From the NCBI GenBank assembly GCA_031272205.1, contig JAISUH010000039.1:1-60611 (forward strand): a DNA stretch of 60,611 nucleotides, given 5' to 3'. This DNA comes from Dysgonamonadaceae bacterium. GTDB taxonomy: Bacteria > Bacteroidota > Bacteroidia > Bacteroidales > Dysgonomonadaceae. Below the pieces are notes generated by a model. It did no database searches. It saw only the letters and a list, made by a program, of their open reading frames with translations, and had not been told where the DNA came from. Positions within the stretch are counted from its first letter, which is position 1. Each line of letters begins with the position of its first letter. Below are positions 24,896 through 36,441 of this stretch, piece after piece. The translations under genes were made by a program, and so were the position numbers.

Positions 24896-26380
24896 ATGAA
24901 TTTTTTATCGATATTTGTTCTGATTCCATCGTTGATGCTGCTCGGCCTTTGGGCGGCGAGGAACATTAAACAGATTCGTGCCGTAATGGTAACGGGGGCG
25001 TCATTGCTGATGGTTATGGCCGTTATGTTGGCGTACTTATATGTCCGTGCGCGGTCTGCCGGAGACACCTCGCAAATGTTGTTCACAAGCAGTATGGAGT
25101 GGTACAAACCGCTGAATATCTGTTATGCCGTAGGCGTGGACGGGATTTCCGTGGTGATGCTGCTTTTGTCAGCCGTCATTGTTTTCACGGGCGTTTTCGC
25201 CTCATGGAAAATGAAGTTGCAAACGAAAGAATTTTTCCTCTGGTTCAGTTTGTTGAGTATGGGTGTGTTCGGATTCTTCATCAGCATCGATTTGTTCACC
25301 ATGTTTATGTTCTACGAAATAGCCCTGATCCCGATGTATCTACTTATCGGAATATGGGGTACCGGACGCAAAGAATATTCAGCGATGAAGCTGACGTTGA
25401 TGTTGATGGGCGCTTCCGCTTTCTTGCTGATGGGAATATTGGGAATCTTTTTTGGAGCTGGAGGCACGACGATGAACATCCTCGAAATAGCCAAACTTCA
25501 CATTCCCATTGAACTTCAACGCATATTCTTCCCGATCACCTTCCTCGGATTTGGTGTGCTGGGAGCGCTTTTCCCCTTCCACACATGGAGTCCCGACGGT
25601 CATGCTTCGGCTCCTACCGCCGTATCGATGCTCCATGCAGGGGTGTTGATGAAATTGGGGGGATACGGCTGTTTCCGCGTGGCGATGTACCTGATGCCCG
25701 AAGCGGCCACCGAACTTTCTTGGATTTTCCTGATTCTTACGGGTATCAGCGTGGTATATGGAGCGTTCTCCGCTTGCGTACAAACCGATTTGAAGTACAT
25801 CAACGCCTATTCGTCGGTTTCGCACTGCGGGTTAGTGCTTTTCGCCATACTGATGATGACGCACACGGCTTCCACCGGAGCGGTACTGCAAATGCTTTCG
25901 CACGGGTTGATCACGGCTCTTTTCTTTGCCCTTATCGGCATGATTTACGGGCGGACACACACGCGCGATGTTCGCGAACTGCGGGGTTTGATGAAGATAA
26001 TGCCCTTCCTTTCCGTCGGGTACGTGATTGCCGGTTTTGCCAATCTTGGGCTTCCCGGATTTAGCGGATTTATTGCGGAAATGACTATTTTTGTGGGGTC
26101 GTTTGAAAATACCGATACGTTTCATCGCGTATGGACGATAATTGCTACGACATCCATCGTGATTACGGCAGTCTATATCTTGCGCTTAGTCGGACGGATT
26201 ATCTATGGCGAGGTCGAAAACAAAGAATATCTTTCGCTGACCGATGCTACTTGGGACGAACGCCTCAGCGTGATTGTGCTGGTTGCAGCCGTTGCCGGAT
26301 TAGGATGTTTCCCGCTTTGGTTTTCCAGCATCATTGGCGAAAGTACCTTGCCCGTAATTACACAATTGATGAGTCATTAA
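24896..26380 (+). CDS. nuoM: NADH-quinone oxidoreductase subunit M
   Basis: A 494-residue antiporter-like subunit. Typical segments are LFTMFMFYEIALIPMYLLIG (Glu in TM5), FPFHTWSPDGHASAPTAVSM and LHAGVLMKLGGYG (Lys in TM8), and NLGLPGFSGFIAEM. It is 22 bp after nuoL. It is full length, with all proton-path residues that I can identify in place. Confidence 0.96.
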   Translation: MNFLSIFVLIPSLMLLGLWAARNIKQIRAVMVTGASLLMVMAVMLAYLYVRARSAGDTSQMLFTSSMEWYKPLNICYAVGVDGISVVMLLLSAVIVFTGVFASWKMKLQTKEFFLWFSLLSMGVFGFFISIDLFTMFMFYEIALIPMYLLIGIWGTGRKEYSAMKLTLMLMGASAFLLMGILGIFFGAGGTTMNILEIAKLHIPIELQRIFFPITFLGFGVLGALFPFHTWSPDGHASAPTAVSMLHAGVLMKLGGYGCFRVAMYLMPEAATELSWIFLILTGISVVYGAFSACVQTDLKYINAYSSVSHCGLVLFAILMMTHTASTGAVLQMLSHGLITALFFALIGMIYGRTHTRDVRELRGLMKIMPFLSVGYVIAGFANLGLPGFSGFIAEMTIFVGSFENTDTFHRVWTIIATTSIVITAVYILRLVGRIIYGEVENKEYLSLTDATWDERLSVIVLVAAVAGLGCFPLWFSSIIGESTLPVITQLMSH

Positions 26381-26403
26381 AAAGAAAAAAAGCTGTATAA
26401 GAT

Positions 26404-27828
26404 ATGAATTATAGCCAAATATTGTTGATGCGACCGGAGCTTTCGCTCATCGCCCTGATTGTTTTCTACCTGCTTTACGATTTAATCGCCGGAGAAAAAG
26501 GGCGAAAATATTTTCATCTCGTCGTTTCCCTCGGTTTGGTGGCGCATATCGCCTACAATCTTTGTCCGACGGGCGCCGTTTCGATAAGTGAAGGCATGTA
26601 TCTCTCTTCCCCGATAATCGGTATCGTGAAAACCATCCTGACTTTTGGAACGCTGATTGTGGTCATGCAGTCCGACTTGTGGTTGAAACGGGAAGACACC
26701 GTGATAAGGAGGGGCGAGTTTTACGTGATCACCTTGTTCACCTTGCTTGGAATGTTTTACATGGTTAGTTCGGGACATTTCCTGCTGTTCTTCATCGGAC
26801 TTGAAATGGCGTCGGTGCCCATGTCCTGCCTTGTGGCTTTCAATAAGTACAATCACGAATCGGTTGAGGCGGCAGCCAAATATGTGTTGTCGGCATTGTT
26901 CTCATCCGGCTTGATGATGTTCGGCATATCGTTTATTTATGGGTTGAACGGCTCGTTGTATTTCAACGATTTGTTGCAGACGATAACGGCTTCTCCGGCG
27001 CAAATAATGGCCTTAGTGTTTTTCACTGCCGGGCTGGGATTCAAGCTCTCGCTCGTCCCGTTTCATTTGTGGACAGCCGATGTTTACGAAGGAGCGCCGA
27101 CCAACGTTACCGGATACTTGTCGGTAGTGTCGAAAGGCGCTGTGGCTTTTGTTACGCTGACGATATTGTTGAAGGTTTTTGTTCCGCTTCTTGGCGAGTG
27201 GCAGCAGATGATGTGGTGGATGATTGTCGCGTCGATAACCATCGCCAATCTTTTTGCCATCCGTCAAAAAAACATCAAACGCTTCTTTGCTTTCAGCAGT
27301 ATTTCGCAGGCGGGTTACATCATGCTGGCTGCCATTTGCGCAACGCCTGTCGCAATGACGTCGTTGGTGTATTACGTAATAGTCTATATGGTGGCCAACC
27401 TGGCGGTGTTCGGCATCATTTCCGTTGTGGAGCAACGCTCGAACGGGAAGGTGGGCATAAGCGATTACGACGGTTTCTACCAAACCAATCCCAAATTGGC
27501 GTTTGTGATGACAATAGCCTTGTTTTCGTTAGCGGGTATTCCCCCGTTTGCCGGATTTTTCAGTAAAATTTTTGTTTTTTGGGCAGCGTTTAAAGCCGGA
27601 TTTTGGGTCTTGGTATTCATAGCGTTGCTGAATACAATCCTATCCCTCTATTATTACTTGTTGATTGTTAAGGCGATGTACATCACGCCGAACGACAATC
27701 CGATAACCCACTTCAAGAGCGACGGTTATACGCGCGTGAGCTTGGTGTTGTGTTTGATAGGGGTATTGGTTTTGGGTATTGTAAGTTCTGTTTTCGGAAT
27801 TTTAAATGCGTATAGTTTTGGACTTTAG
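26404..27828 (+). CDS. nuoN: NADH-quinone oxidoreductase subunit N
   Basis: A 474-residue antiporter-like subunit and last gene of the nuo operon. It shows [40 protein letters not shown] and [20 protein letters not shown]. No nuoE, F or G occurs in this window, so the complex lacks the standard NADH-oxidising module here. The electron donor may be ferredoxin, flavodoxin or a module encoded elsewhere; that is inference from similar Bacteroidetes operons. Confidence 0.96.
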   Translation: MNYSQILLMRPELSLIALIVFYLLYDLIAGEKGRKYFHLVVSLGLVAHIAYNLCPTGAVSISEGMYLSSPIIGIVKTILTFGTLIVVMQSDLWLKREDTVIRRGEFYVITLFTLLGMFYMVSSGHFLLFFIGLEMASVPMSCLVAFNKYNHESVEAAAKYVLSALFSSGLMMFGISFIYGLNGSLYFNDLLQTITASPAQIMALVFFTAGLGFKLSLVPFHLWTADVYEGAPTNVTGYLSVVSKGAVAFVTLTILLKVFVPLLGEWQQMMWWMIVASITIANLFAIRQKNIKRFFAFSSISQAGYIMLAAICATPVAMTSLVYYVIVYMVANLAVFGIISVVEQRSNGKVGISDYDGFYQTNPKLAFVMTIALFSLAGIPPFAGFFSKIFVFWAAFKAGFWVLVFIALLNTILSLYYYLLIVKAMYITPNDNPITHFKSDGYTRVSLVLCLIGVLVLGIVSSVFGILNAYSFGL

Positions 27829-27932
27829 AAAAAAGTTTTCAGGGCGTATCTCGATGGATTTTTTTCTGTGTCAAAATGTATTTGTGTGGTTTATAAGTTG
27901 TTGTCATGTAGAAACGCAATCAGCATACTGAA

Positions 27933-29312
27933 ATGAGCGTAAATATACCACCGAGTGATAAGAAAAGGATCGTTGTCGTAGGAGGAGGTTTTGCGGGACT
28001 TGAATTGGTCAGCCGCCTAAAGAAGTCTAATTATCAGGTGATATTGGTTGACAAGAACAATTTTTACCAGTTTCTTCCTCTCATCTATCAAGTCGCTACG
28101 GCCGGCATAGAGCCCGGTTCCATATTATTCCCTTTTCGTAAACTGTTTCACAACCGGAAAGATTTCTTTTTCAGGATGGCGGAGGTAAGAGCCGTCAATG
28201 CTGAGGATAAAATTATTCAAACCTCCATCGGCAAGATGAAATACGATTATTTGATACTTGCCGCCGGATCCGTTTCGAATTTTTTTGGAAACAAAAATAT
28301 CGAGAAAGAATCCATCCCGATGAAAACCGTGCAGGAGGCCATGGGGCTGCGGAGCACCTTGATTTCCAATTTTGAGAGGGCTTTGACTTGCGCTTCCATC
28401 GAAGAACGCAACGAGTTGCTGAATATTGTTATCGTTGGGGGAGGAGCTACCGGCGTGGAAATAGCAGGCGCTCTCTCGGAAATGAAACGAGTGGTTTTCC
28501 CGAAAGATTATCCGGACATGAATCCCAATTTTCTCCAGATATACCTTGTTGAGGCATCCGGCCGTTTGCTGGGGGGGATGGCCTCCGAATCGTCCCAAAA
28601 TGCCGAAAAGTATCTCAGGGAAATGGGCGTGAATGTTTTGTTGAATACGCGGGTGGAAGATTATACCGATTACGTTGCTCAATTGAGCGACGGTGTAGCG
28701 ATACCCACCCGCTCGTTTATTTGGGTGAGCGGGGTGTGCGGAACAGAAATAAAATACATCGACGGCGATCATCTCGGCCGCGGGAAGCGGATTATAGTGG
28801 ATGAATACAACCGTGTGAAAGGTTTGGACGACATTTTTTGTGTCGGCGATCAATGTATCATGCTTGATGATCCGGCCTATCCGAACGGGCATCCGCAATT
28901 GGCTCAAGCGGCCATTCAGCAGGCGAACAACTTGGCGTACAATCTCAAGAATTTGGGACAAAATAAACCCATGAAGGCCTTTCGGTACAAAGATTTGGGC
29001 TCGATGGCCACTGTGGGCAGGGACAAAGCCGTTGCCGAAATCGGCAAATTCAAGTTTGGAGGTTGGTTTGCATGGATTGTGTGGCTGGTGGTGCACCTGA
29101 AATCGATTCTTGGCGTGCGTAACAAGGTGATGGTCATGTTGAATTGGGTGTGGAATTATTTCACTTACGACCGGTCCTTGCGCTTCATCGTTTATGCCAA
29201 GAAGAGCAGGGTGGTGAAAGACCGCGAGCGTTTTGAGCGGAAAAACCATCAAGGACAGGATTTATTCGATAAGAAAAACGTAGAAAATATGGAAGCGCAA
29301 CACAATCAATAA
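27933..29312 (+). CDS. ndh: Type II NADH:quinone oxidoreductase (NDH-2)
   Basis: A 459-residue FAD enzyme that oxidises NADH and reduces quinone without pumping protons. The FAD-binding motif VVVGGGFAGLE is at about 14-24, the NADH-binding motif IVIVGGGATGVEIAG is near residue 168, and the C-terminal FAD contact GDQCIM lies near 307. The C-terminus (FAWIVWLVVHLKSILGVRNK) is the amphipathic membrane-binding region. It lies 104 bp after nuoN and 12 bp before the TerC gene, so the non-pumping and pumping dehydrogenases are neighbours. Confidence 0.9.
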   Translation: MSVNIPPSDKKRIVVVGGGFAGLELVSRLKKSNYQVILVDKNNFYQFLPLIYQVATAGIEPGSILFPFRKLFHNRKDFFFRMAEVRAVNAEDKIIQTSIGKMKYDYLILAAGSVSNFFGNKNIEKESIPMKTVQEAMGLRSTLISNFERALTCASIEERNELLNIVIVGGGATGVEIAGALSEMKRVVFPKDYPDMNPNFLQIYLVEASGRLLGGMASESSQNAEKYLREMGVNVLLNTRVEDYTDYVAQLSDGVAIPTRSFIWVSGVCGTEIKYIDGDHLGRGKRIIVDEYNRVKGLDDIFCVGDQCIMLDDPAYPNGHPQLAQAAIQQANNLAYNLKNLGQNKPMKAFRYKDLGSMATVGRDKAVAEIGKFKFGGWFAWIVWLVVHLKSILGVRNKVMVMLNWVWNYFTYDRSLRFIVYAKKSRVVKDRERFERKNHQGQDLFDKKNVENMEAQHNQ

Positions 29313-29324
29313 AATCAAGATGAT

Positions 29325-30338
29325 ATGGATACGATTATTCTCTATTGGGCTGTCTTCATCGTTCTTTTTGTGGTGGTTTTTGTCATCGATTTGAATGTTA
29401 TGGACCACCGTAAGGGGCCAATAAGCGTTAAAGTGTCGCTTCGTTGGACGGGGATTTGGGTTTCGTTGGCCTTGCTTTACGGTGCATCACTCTTTTTCTT
29501 CTATCCCGCTCACACTGATATGAATGTGCGGCAGATTATGGGTGTCAAGTTCATTGCCGGATACCTTACCGAATATTCGTTGTCGATAGACAATCTGTTC
29601 GTTTTCATCATGATATTCTCATTGATGGGGGTGAGTGATAACAATCAACCCAAACTTTTGCACCTCGGAATTTTGTTGTCCATTGTGCTCCGCATATTGT
29701 TTATCCTCGTAGGGATGGAATTGGTAGAGCGTTTTCACTGGATCATCTATGTCTTTGGGGTTATTCTTGTTTGGACGGCTGTTAAAATGGTTTCATCGGG
29801 CGAAGATGAGCAGGTTGATCCTTCCTCGAATTTTCTATACAAAACGGCGTCGAAGCTCTTCCCTATCGATCCTGATGCGCATAATCCCCGTTTCTTTTCC
29901 AAACTGAATGGGAAATTGCACATCACGCAGGTTTTCCTTGTATTTTTGGTCATCGGCTCAACCGACGTGCTTTTTGCTATCGACTCTATCCCCGCCATTA
30001 TCGGGGTTATAAAAGAAGGCATGACGGGTATTTTGTCGTTGGAGGAAGAAAATTTCATCGCTATCACGTCGAATGTATTTGCTGTGATGGGGCTTATCTC
30101 GCTTTTCTTTGCGCTCAAAGGCATTATGGGCAAATTCCGTTTTTTGAAATACGGAGTATGCTTCATTTTGTTCTTCATCGGAGCAAAAATGCTTTTGGCG
30201 GCCATAGAACCGATAGAAGATTTCTTCTCCACCCATTATTGGGTTTCGTTGATGGTAATTATCTGTTCGTTAGTAGTTTCCGTTGTATTGTCTGCGATAA
30301 TAAAAGAAAAGCCTGAGAGAACAGACGAGATTGAATAA
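29325..30338 (+). CDS. TerC/Alx family integral membrane protein
   Basis: A 337-residue polytopic protein with the TerC/Alx hallmark pair of acidic membrane motifs, LSIDNLFVFIMIFSLMG (about 85-100) and STDVLFAIDSIPAIIG (about 210-225). Family members export metals, mainly manganese in characterised cases (Alx, MeeF/MeeY). It starts 12 bp after ndh. No riboswitch (such as yybP-ykoY) is recognisable upstream, and there is no room for one. Confidence 0.85.
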   Translation: MDTIILYWAVFIVLFVVVFVIDLNVMDHRKGPISVKVSLRWTGIWVSLALLYGASLFFFYPAHTDMNVRQIMGVKFIAGYLTEYSLSIDNLFVFIMIFSLMGVSDNNQPKLLHLGILLSIVLRILFILVGMELVERFHWIIYVFGVILVWTAVKMVSSGEDEQVDPSSNFLYKTASKLFPIDPDAHNPRFFSKLNGKLHITQVFLVFLVIGSTDVLFAIDSIPAIIGVIKEGMTGILSLEEENFIAITSNVFAVMGLISLFFALKGIMGKFRFLKYGVCFILFFIGAKMLLAAIEPIEDFFSTHYWVSLMVIICSLVVSVVLSAIIKEKPERTDEIE

Positions 30339-30390
30339 TAAAAAACAAAAGGATTCGTCCTTCAACTCTAATATTTTAATTGTATTTTGT

Positions 30391-31038
30391 ATGAATAATT
30401 CTTTTTTAAACAAGTTGACGCCGAGGGAATCGAAGTTTATTCCTTTGCTGAAGAGTCTGGCCGATATTATATTCGCCACCTCCGAATTGATGATTGAGTG
30501 CATCAAGAATTACAATCACGAAAGCGCGATCTCTTATTACAGGAAAATAAAAGAGAAAGAACGGGAAGGGGATAAATTATCGAACACCATTTTTGACGAA
30601 CTCAACGTTACGTTCATCACCCCGTTCGACAGGGAAGATATCAACTCTCTCGCCATCAGGCTCGACGATGTGATAGACCACATGAACAGTTGCGCCAAGC
30701 GTATTGTGATGTACAACCCGAAAAACCTGCCCGCCTCGGCGGAAGAGCTGGGTCAGCTTATCCGGGACTCGGCAATATGTATCGGCAAAGCCATCAATGA
30801 ATTGACCATGATAAAAAAGAACGCGGCAAAAGCCAAAGAATACAGTTTTCAGCTGCACGAGATAGAAAACAAGGCCGATGATGTGTATGAAAACTTTGTT
30901 ATCCACCTTTTTGAAAGTGAAAAAGACGGGATCGAAATCATGAAGGCCAAAGAAATCATGTACGAATTGGAAAAAGCGACCGATTCGGCAGAATACGTGG
31001 GTAAAATTATAAAGACCATTATTGTCAAGTACGCATAA
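30391..31038 (+). CDS. DUF47/PhoU-like phosphate transport regulator
   Basis: A 215-residue all-helical cytoplasmic protein of the DUF47 (PhoU-like) family, with YRKIKEKEREGDKLSNTIFD and FITPFDREDINSLAIRLDDV. I chose ATG 30391 because 20 upstream in-frame residues overlap the end of the TerC gene. It lies 10 bp before the Pit transporter; this pairing is the standard DUF47-Pit arrangement, in which the helical protein controls or couples phosphate uptake. Confidence 0.9.
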   Translation: MNNSFLNKLTPRESKFIPLLKSLADIIFATSELMIECIKNYNHESAISYYRKIKEKEREGDKLSNTIFDELNVTFITPFDREDINSLAIRLDDVIDHMNSCAKRIVMYNPKNLPASAEELGQLIRDSAICIGKAINELTMIKKNAAKAKEYSFQLHEIENKADDVYENFVIHLFESEKDGIEIMKAKEIMYELEKATDSAEYVGKIIKTIIVKYA

Positions 31039-31048
31039 ATAAAAGAAG

Positions 31049-32098
31049 ATGACACTACTTGTAATCATAATTGTCTTGGCTCTCATTTTTGATTTCATAA
31101 ACGGATTTCACGATGCAGCCAATTCCATAGCAACCGTTGTTACAACCAAAGTGCTGACACCTTTGCAAGGTGTTCTTTGGGCTGCATTTTTTAACTTTAT
31201 GGCCTTTTTCTATGCCAAATTTATTGCGCACGGTTTCAAAATTGCAGACACGATTGCCAAATCGGTCAACAAAGACGCTTTTACCGGCGAAGAACTGATG
31301 CACGTTGTTTTGGCAGGAATCATTGCCGCGATTTTTTGGAACCTTTTTACTTGGTGGCGCGGTATTCCTTCGTCTTCTTCTCATACGCTTATCGGTGGTT
31401 TTGCCGGTGCGGCGATTGCCCTTGGCGGTTTTGGAGCAATAGTTTCTTCCGAAATAATCAAAATAGTTCTGTTTATCTTTTTAGCGCCTGTAATAGGATT
31501 TGTCGGAAGTATTATTATTACTATTGCAACCTTGCATTTGGTAAAAAAAGGCAAACCGGCGCGAATCGAAAAATGGTTTAAGCGGCTGCAACTTGTTTCA
31601 TCGGCTTGGTTGAGCCTGCAACACGGATTGAACGATTCGCCGAAAGTGATGGGTATCATCTGCGTGGCGATTATTGCCTATAATAACATGGTGGACGTTG
31701 CGTCAATTCCGCACTGGTTGCAATTATCCGAAATCAACAATGTTCACGACTGGGTGCCTTTTGCCTGTTTTACCGCAATAGCAATCGGAACAATGTCGGG
31801 CGGCTGGAAAATTATTAAAACGATGGGCAACAAGATTACCAAAATTCAGCAGGTTGAAGGATTTTGCGCACAAACAGCCGGTTCGCTCACGCTTACTTTA
31901 ACGGCACATCTTGGTATTCCGGTCAGCACTTCGCACGTTATTTCGGGCAGTATTATGGGCGTCGGCTCTGTAAAACGCCTGTCAGCTGTTCGATGGGGCG
32001 TAACAAGCGACATGATCACAGCTTGGATTCTTACCATTCCCGTCAGCGCAATTCTTGCCGCCATCATTTATTCGATAATGAGTCTGTTCACTGCTTGA
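31049..32098 (+). CDS. pit: PiT family inorganic phosphate transporter
   Basis: A 349-residue transporter with the two inverted PiT signature repeats: FDFINGFHDAANSIATVVTT near the N-terminus and SLQHGLNDSPKVMGIICVAI in the second half, plus SSSHTLIGGFAG and VSTSHVISGSIMG. It takes up phosphate, in known members as a metal-phosphate complex driven by proton or sodium gradients. It is co-oriented with, and 10 bp from, its DUF47 partner. A T-run with a weak stem follows near 32118-32165. Confidence 0.93.
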   Translation: MTLLVIIIVLALIFDFINGFHDAANSIATVVTTKVLTPLQGVLWAAFFNFMAFFYAKFIAHGFKIADTIAKSVNKDAFTGEELMHVVLAGIIAAIFWNLFTWWRGIPSSSSHTLIGGFAGAAIALGGFGAIVSSEIIKIVLFIFLAPVIGFVGSIIITIATLHLVKKGKPARIEKWFKRLQLVSSAWLSLQHGLNDSPKVMGIICVAIIAYNNMVDVASIPHWLQLSEINNVHDWVPFACFTAIAIGTMSGGWKIIKTMGNKITKIQQVEGFCAQTAGSLTLTLTAHLGIPVSTSHVISGSIMGVGSVKRLSAVRWGVTSDMITAWILTIPVSAILAAIIYSIMSLFTA

Positions 32099-32176
32099 TC
32101 CGTTTTGAGAAGCGGGCGAGTGAATCGGGAAAAAATCAGAAAATGCACTCCGGCGCTCGTTTTTTCACGTTAAAAG

Positions 32177-32209
32177 TTGACAAAAAGCGGGAATGATTTG
32201 CTATATTTG
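32177..32209 (+). promoter_or_regulatory. Promoter of the ATP synthase operon
   Basis: TTGA at 32177-32180, 21 bp spacer, then a perfect TATATTTG -7 element at 32202-32209. This leaves a leader of about 65 nt, AT-rich, before atpD. Confidence 0.65.
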
Positions 32210-32261
32210 CATATCGAAAAAAAAATAAAGAGGAGAAAACACACAAAAATTTATATAATAA

Positions 32262-33797
<1,536 letters not shown>

Positions 33798-33803
33798 TTG
33801 TAA

Positions 33804-34049
33804 ATGAATGAATTGAGATTGGTCATCGTTTCGCCCGAAAAAAGAATTTTCAGAGGAGAAATTACGAGCGTAGCCCTTCCGGGGACGATGGGGAATTTTT
33901 CCATCCTGCCCAACCATGCGCCAATCGTATCCTCGTTGCGGGAAGGCCGGATAGATTATGTTACCGCCGACGGTGAGCAACATACGCTGGAAATTCACAA
34001 CGGTTTTGTGGAAATGAGCGACGGCGAAGTTTCCGTTTGTGTTACCTGA
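33804..34049 (+). CDS. atpC: ATP synthase F1 subunit epsilon (short form)
   Basis: An 81-residue epsilon subunit: RLVIVSPEKRIFRGEITSVA and LPGTMGNFSILPNHAPIVSS are the N-terminal beta-sandwich domain. It lacks the C-terminal two-helix domain, which in longer epsilon subunits inhibits ATP hydrolysis. Short epsilon is common in Bacteroidetes and suggests that this form of control is absent. It starts 6 bp after atpD. Confidence 0.93.
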   Translation: MNELRLVIVSPEKRIFRGEITSVALPGTMGNFSILPNHAPIVSSLREGRIDYVTADGEQHTLEIHNGFVEMSDGEVSVCVT

Positions 34050-34085
34050 TTGAAACGAACGGCATCTCAAATACAAAAGAAAAAA

Positions 34086-34484
34086 ATGGGAATTAGCGCA
34101 ACGAAACGTGGTTTTATCGTGTCTTTGACTTTATTTATCGCGATATGCGGAGGCCTTGGGGCAGTCATACTCCATACCTTCCTTTCGGGACAGTATTTTG
34201 GGGCATACCCGCTCATTCCCGCGTTCTTTTATCTGCTGGGGCTGTTCAGTATCTATGCTTTTGAAGTCGTTCGAGATAAATATCCTCAAAAGCTGACGCT
34301 GTTTTATATGGCCGAAAAGATAATTAAGTTGTTGTTATCCATTATATTCATCCTGCTTTATTGCGTTGTGGTAAAAGTGCAGGTGAAAGCGTTCATCCTG
34401 ACCTTTGTCGGGTTTTATGTATTGTATCTGATATTTGAAACAGGGTTCTTTTTCATGTTTGAATGGAACCAAAAAAAGAAATAG
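34086..34484 (+). CDS. Small membrane protein of the ATP synthase operon (AtpI-like position)
   Basis: A 132-residue protein with about four membrane helices (GFIVSLTLFIAICGGLGAVI; YPLIPAFFYLLGLFSIYAF; IIKLLLSIIFILLYCVVV; AFILTFVGFYVLYLIFETGF). It occupies the place just before atpB where atpI lies in other operons, and such proteins help c-ring assembly or Mg uptake; homology to AtpI is not clear from the residues. ATG 34086 is chosen, since the upstream TTG abuts the atpC stop. Confidence 0.75.
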   Translation: MGISATKRGFIVSLTLFIAICGGLGAVILHTFLSGQYFGAYPLIPAFFYLLGLFSIYAFEVVRDKYPQKLTLFYMAEKIIKLLLSIIFILLYCVVVKVQVKAFILTFVGFYVLYLIFETGFFFMFEWNQKKK

Positions 34485-34490
34485 TTGAAA

Positions 34491-35600
34491 ATGAAGCAAT
34501 TGCGAATCGTTCTTGCCTTAGTATGTCTCCTGTCCGGTTTTTTTGCCGCTCAGGCCGACGACCACGTTGTTGTTCCACCGGAACAAAAGGAGAACGATGT
34601 AGATGTGAAAGGTATTATCTTTGGACATATCGGCGATTCCTACGAATGGCACATTACCGATATAGGGCATACTCACGTAACGGTACCCCTGCCGGTGATT
34701 GTTCATAGCTCGGTGTCGGGATGGCACGTTTTTATGTCTTCGAAAATCAGTCACGGGCATACTCACGATGGTTTCTACGTTGCGCCGGCCGGTTCTTATG
34801 AAGGAAAAATTGTGGAGAAAAACGCTGCCGGCGAGGAAGTGCGTCCGATAGATATTTCCATAACTAAAGTAACGATGGGGATTTTCATCAACTGTATTCT
34901 GTTGCTGATCATTATTTTGGGCGTAGCCAACTGGTATCGCAAACGCTCGCCCGAATCGGAAGCGCCTGGGGGCTTTGTCGGGTTTATGGAAATGTTTATC
35001 ATGATGGTTCACGACGATATCATCAAAGAGGGGGTGGGGCCTAACTACCGGAAATTTGCCCCCTATCTGCTGACGGCTTTTTTCTTCATCTTCATCAGCA
35101 ACGTGATAGGCTTGATACCCCTATTTCCCGGCGGGGCAAACGTAACGGGCAACATCGCCATCACGATGGTGCTTGCGCTGTTCACATTTTTTATCGTGAA
35201 CGTTTTTGGAAACAAGCACTACTGGAAAGATATTTTTTGGCCCGAAGTGCCTTGGTGGCTGAAAATCCCGATTCCAATGATGCCATTCATCGAACTTTTC
35301 GGGATCTTTACCAAGCCCTTTGCCTTGATGATACGTCTGTTTGCTAATATGTTAGCCGGGCACATGGCCATTTTGGTACTGACCTGCCTCGTCTTCATCA
35401 CGGCAAGTATGGGACCTGCAATCAACGGGTCGATGACCGTGGCTTCGGTGCTTTTCAGCGTATTCATGAATATGTTGGAAGTATTGGTCGCTTTCATTCA
35501 GGCTTACGTGTTCACTATGTTGTCCGCCGTGTTTATCGGTCTGGCGCAGGAAACAGGACATGGCGAACATAAAGCGAAAGAAGAAGGCGCGATTTCCTGA
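34491..35600 (+). CDS. atpB: ATP synthase F0 subunit a
   Basis: A 369-residue subunit, longer than the usual 240-270 because of an N-terminal signal peptide (MKQLRIVLALVCLLSGFFAA) and a periplasmic domain of about 110 residues rich in His. The core shows FFIFISNVIGLIPLFPGG and the channel Arg282 in MIRLFANMLAGH. It forms the proton half-channels with the c-ring. The extended form is typical of Bacteroidetes. Confidence 0.94.
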   Translation: MKQLRIVLALVCLLSGFFAAQADDHVVVPPEQKENDVDVKGIIFGHIGDSYEWHITDIGHTHVTVPLPVIVHSSVSGWHVFMSSKISHGHTHDGFYVAPAGSYEGKIVEKNAAGEEVRPIDISITKVTMGIFINCILLLIIILGVANWYRKRSPESEAPGGFVGFMEMFIMMVHDDIIKEGVGPNYRKFAPYLLTAFFFIFISNVIGLIPLFPGGANVTGNIAITMVLALFTFFIVNVFGNKHYWKDIFWPEVPWWLKIPIPMMPFIELFGIFTKPFALMIRLFANMLAGHMAILVLTCLVFITASMGPAINGSMTVASVLFSVFMNMLEVLVAFIQAYVFTMLSAVFIGLAQETGHGEHKAKEEGAIS

Positions 35601-35617
35601 GGAAAAGAATTTTATAG

Positions 35618-35917
<300 letters not shown>

Positions 35918-35930
35918 AAAAAGAAGAACG

Positions 35931-36434
35931 ATGTCATTGTTGTTACCCGAAAGCGGTTTGGTATTCTGGATGCTCCTTTCCTTTGGAATAGTGTTCTTTA
36001 TACTCGCTAAATTCGGTTTTCCCGCCATTGTGAACATGGTGGAGAACCGGAAAAAGTATATTGACGAATCTTTGGAGAACGCAAAAGAAGCGAACGAACA
36101 ACTTTCGAAACTGAAAGCAGAAAGCTCGGCTATCATTGCTTCCGCGAATAAAGAGCAGGGTCGTATCTTGAAAGAAGCGATGCAGGAACGGGATAAAATC
36201 ATTAACGAAGCCCGCAAAAAAGCCGAATTTACCGCTCAAAAAGAGTTGGAAGATGCGAAGAAACAAATTCAGATGGAAAAGGACGAGGCCATCCGCGATA
36301 TTCGCCGTCAGGTAGCGGTTCTTTCGGTGGATATTGCCGAAAAGATTATTCGTAAGAACCTCGACGAAGAAAAAAAGCAGATGGACATGATCGACCGTAT
36401 GCTGGAAGAAGTGGTAAGCAAAAGCAAGAATTAA
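35931..36434 (+). CDS. atpF: ATP synthase F0 subunit b
   Basis: A 167-residue peripheral-stalk protein: an N-terminal helix ([20 protein letters not shown]) and a long charged coiled coil (residues 40-150) with [21 protein letters not shown] chose ATG 35931 because the longer in-frame start lies inside atpE. It is 7 bp before atpH. Confidence 0.94.
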   Translation: MSLLLPESGLVFWMLLSFGIVFFILAKFGFPAIVNMVENRKKYIDESLENAKEANEQLSKLKAESSAIIASANKEQGRILKEAMQERDKIINEARKKAEFTAQKELEDAKKQIQMEKDEAIRDIRRQVAVLSVDIAEKIIRKNLDEEKKQMDMIDRMLEEVVSKSKN

Positions 36435-36441
36435 CAGGAAT

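Noticed and set aside
32118-32165. Strong terminator after pit
   Set aside because: Only a 5-bp gagtg/cactc stem with a 23-nt loop, and the T-run is 10 bases past it; not convincing enough to list.
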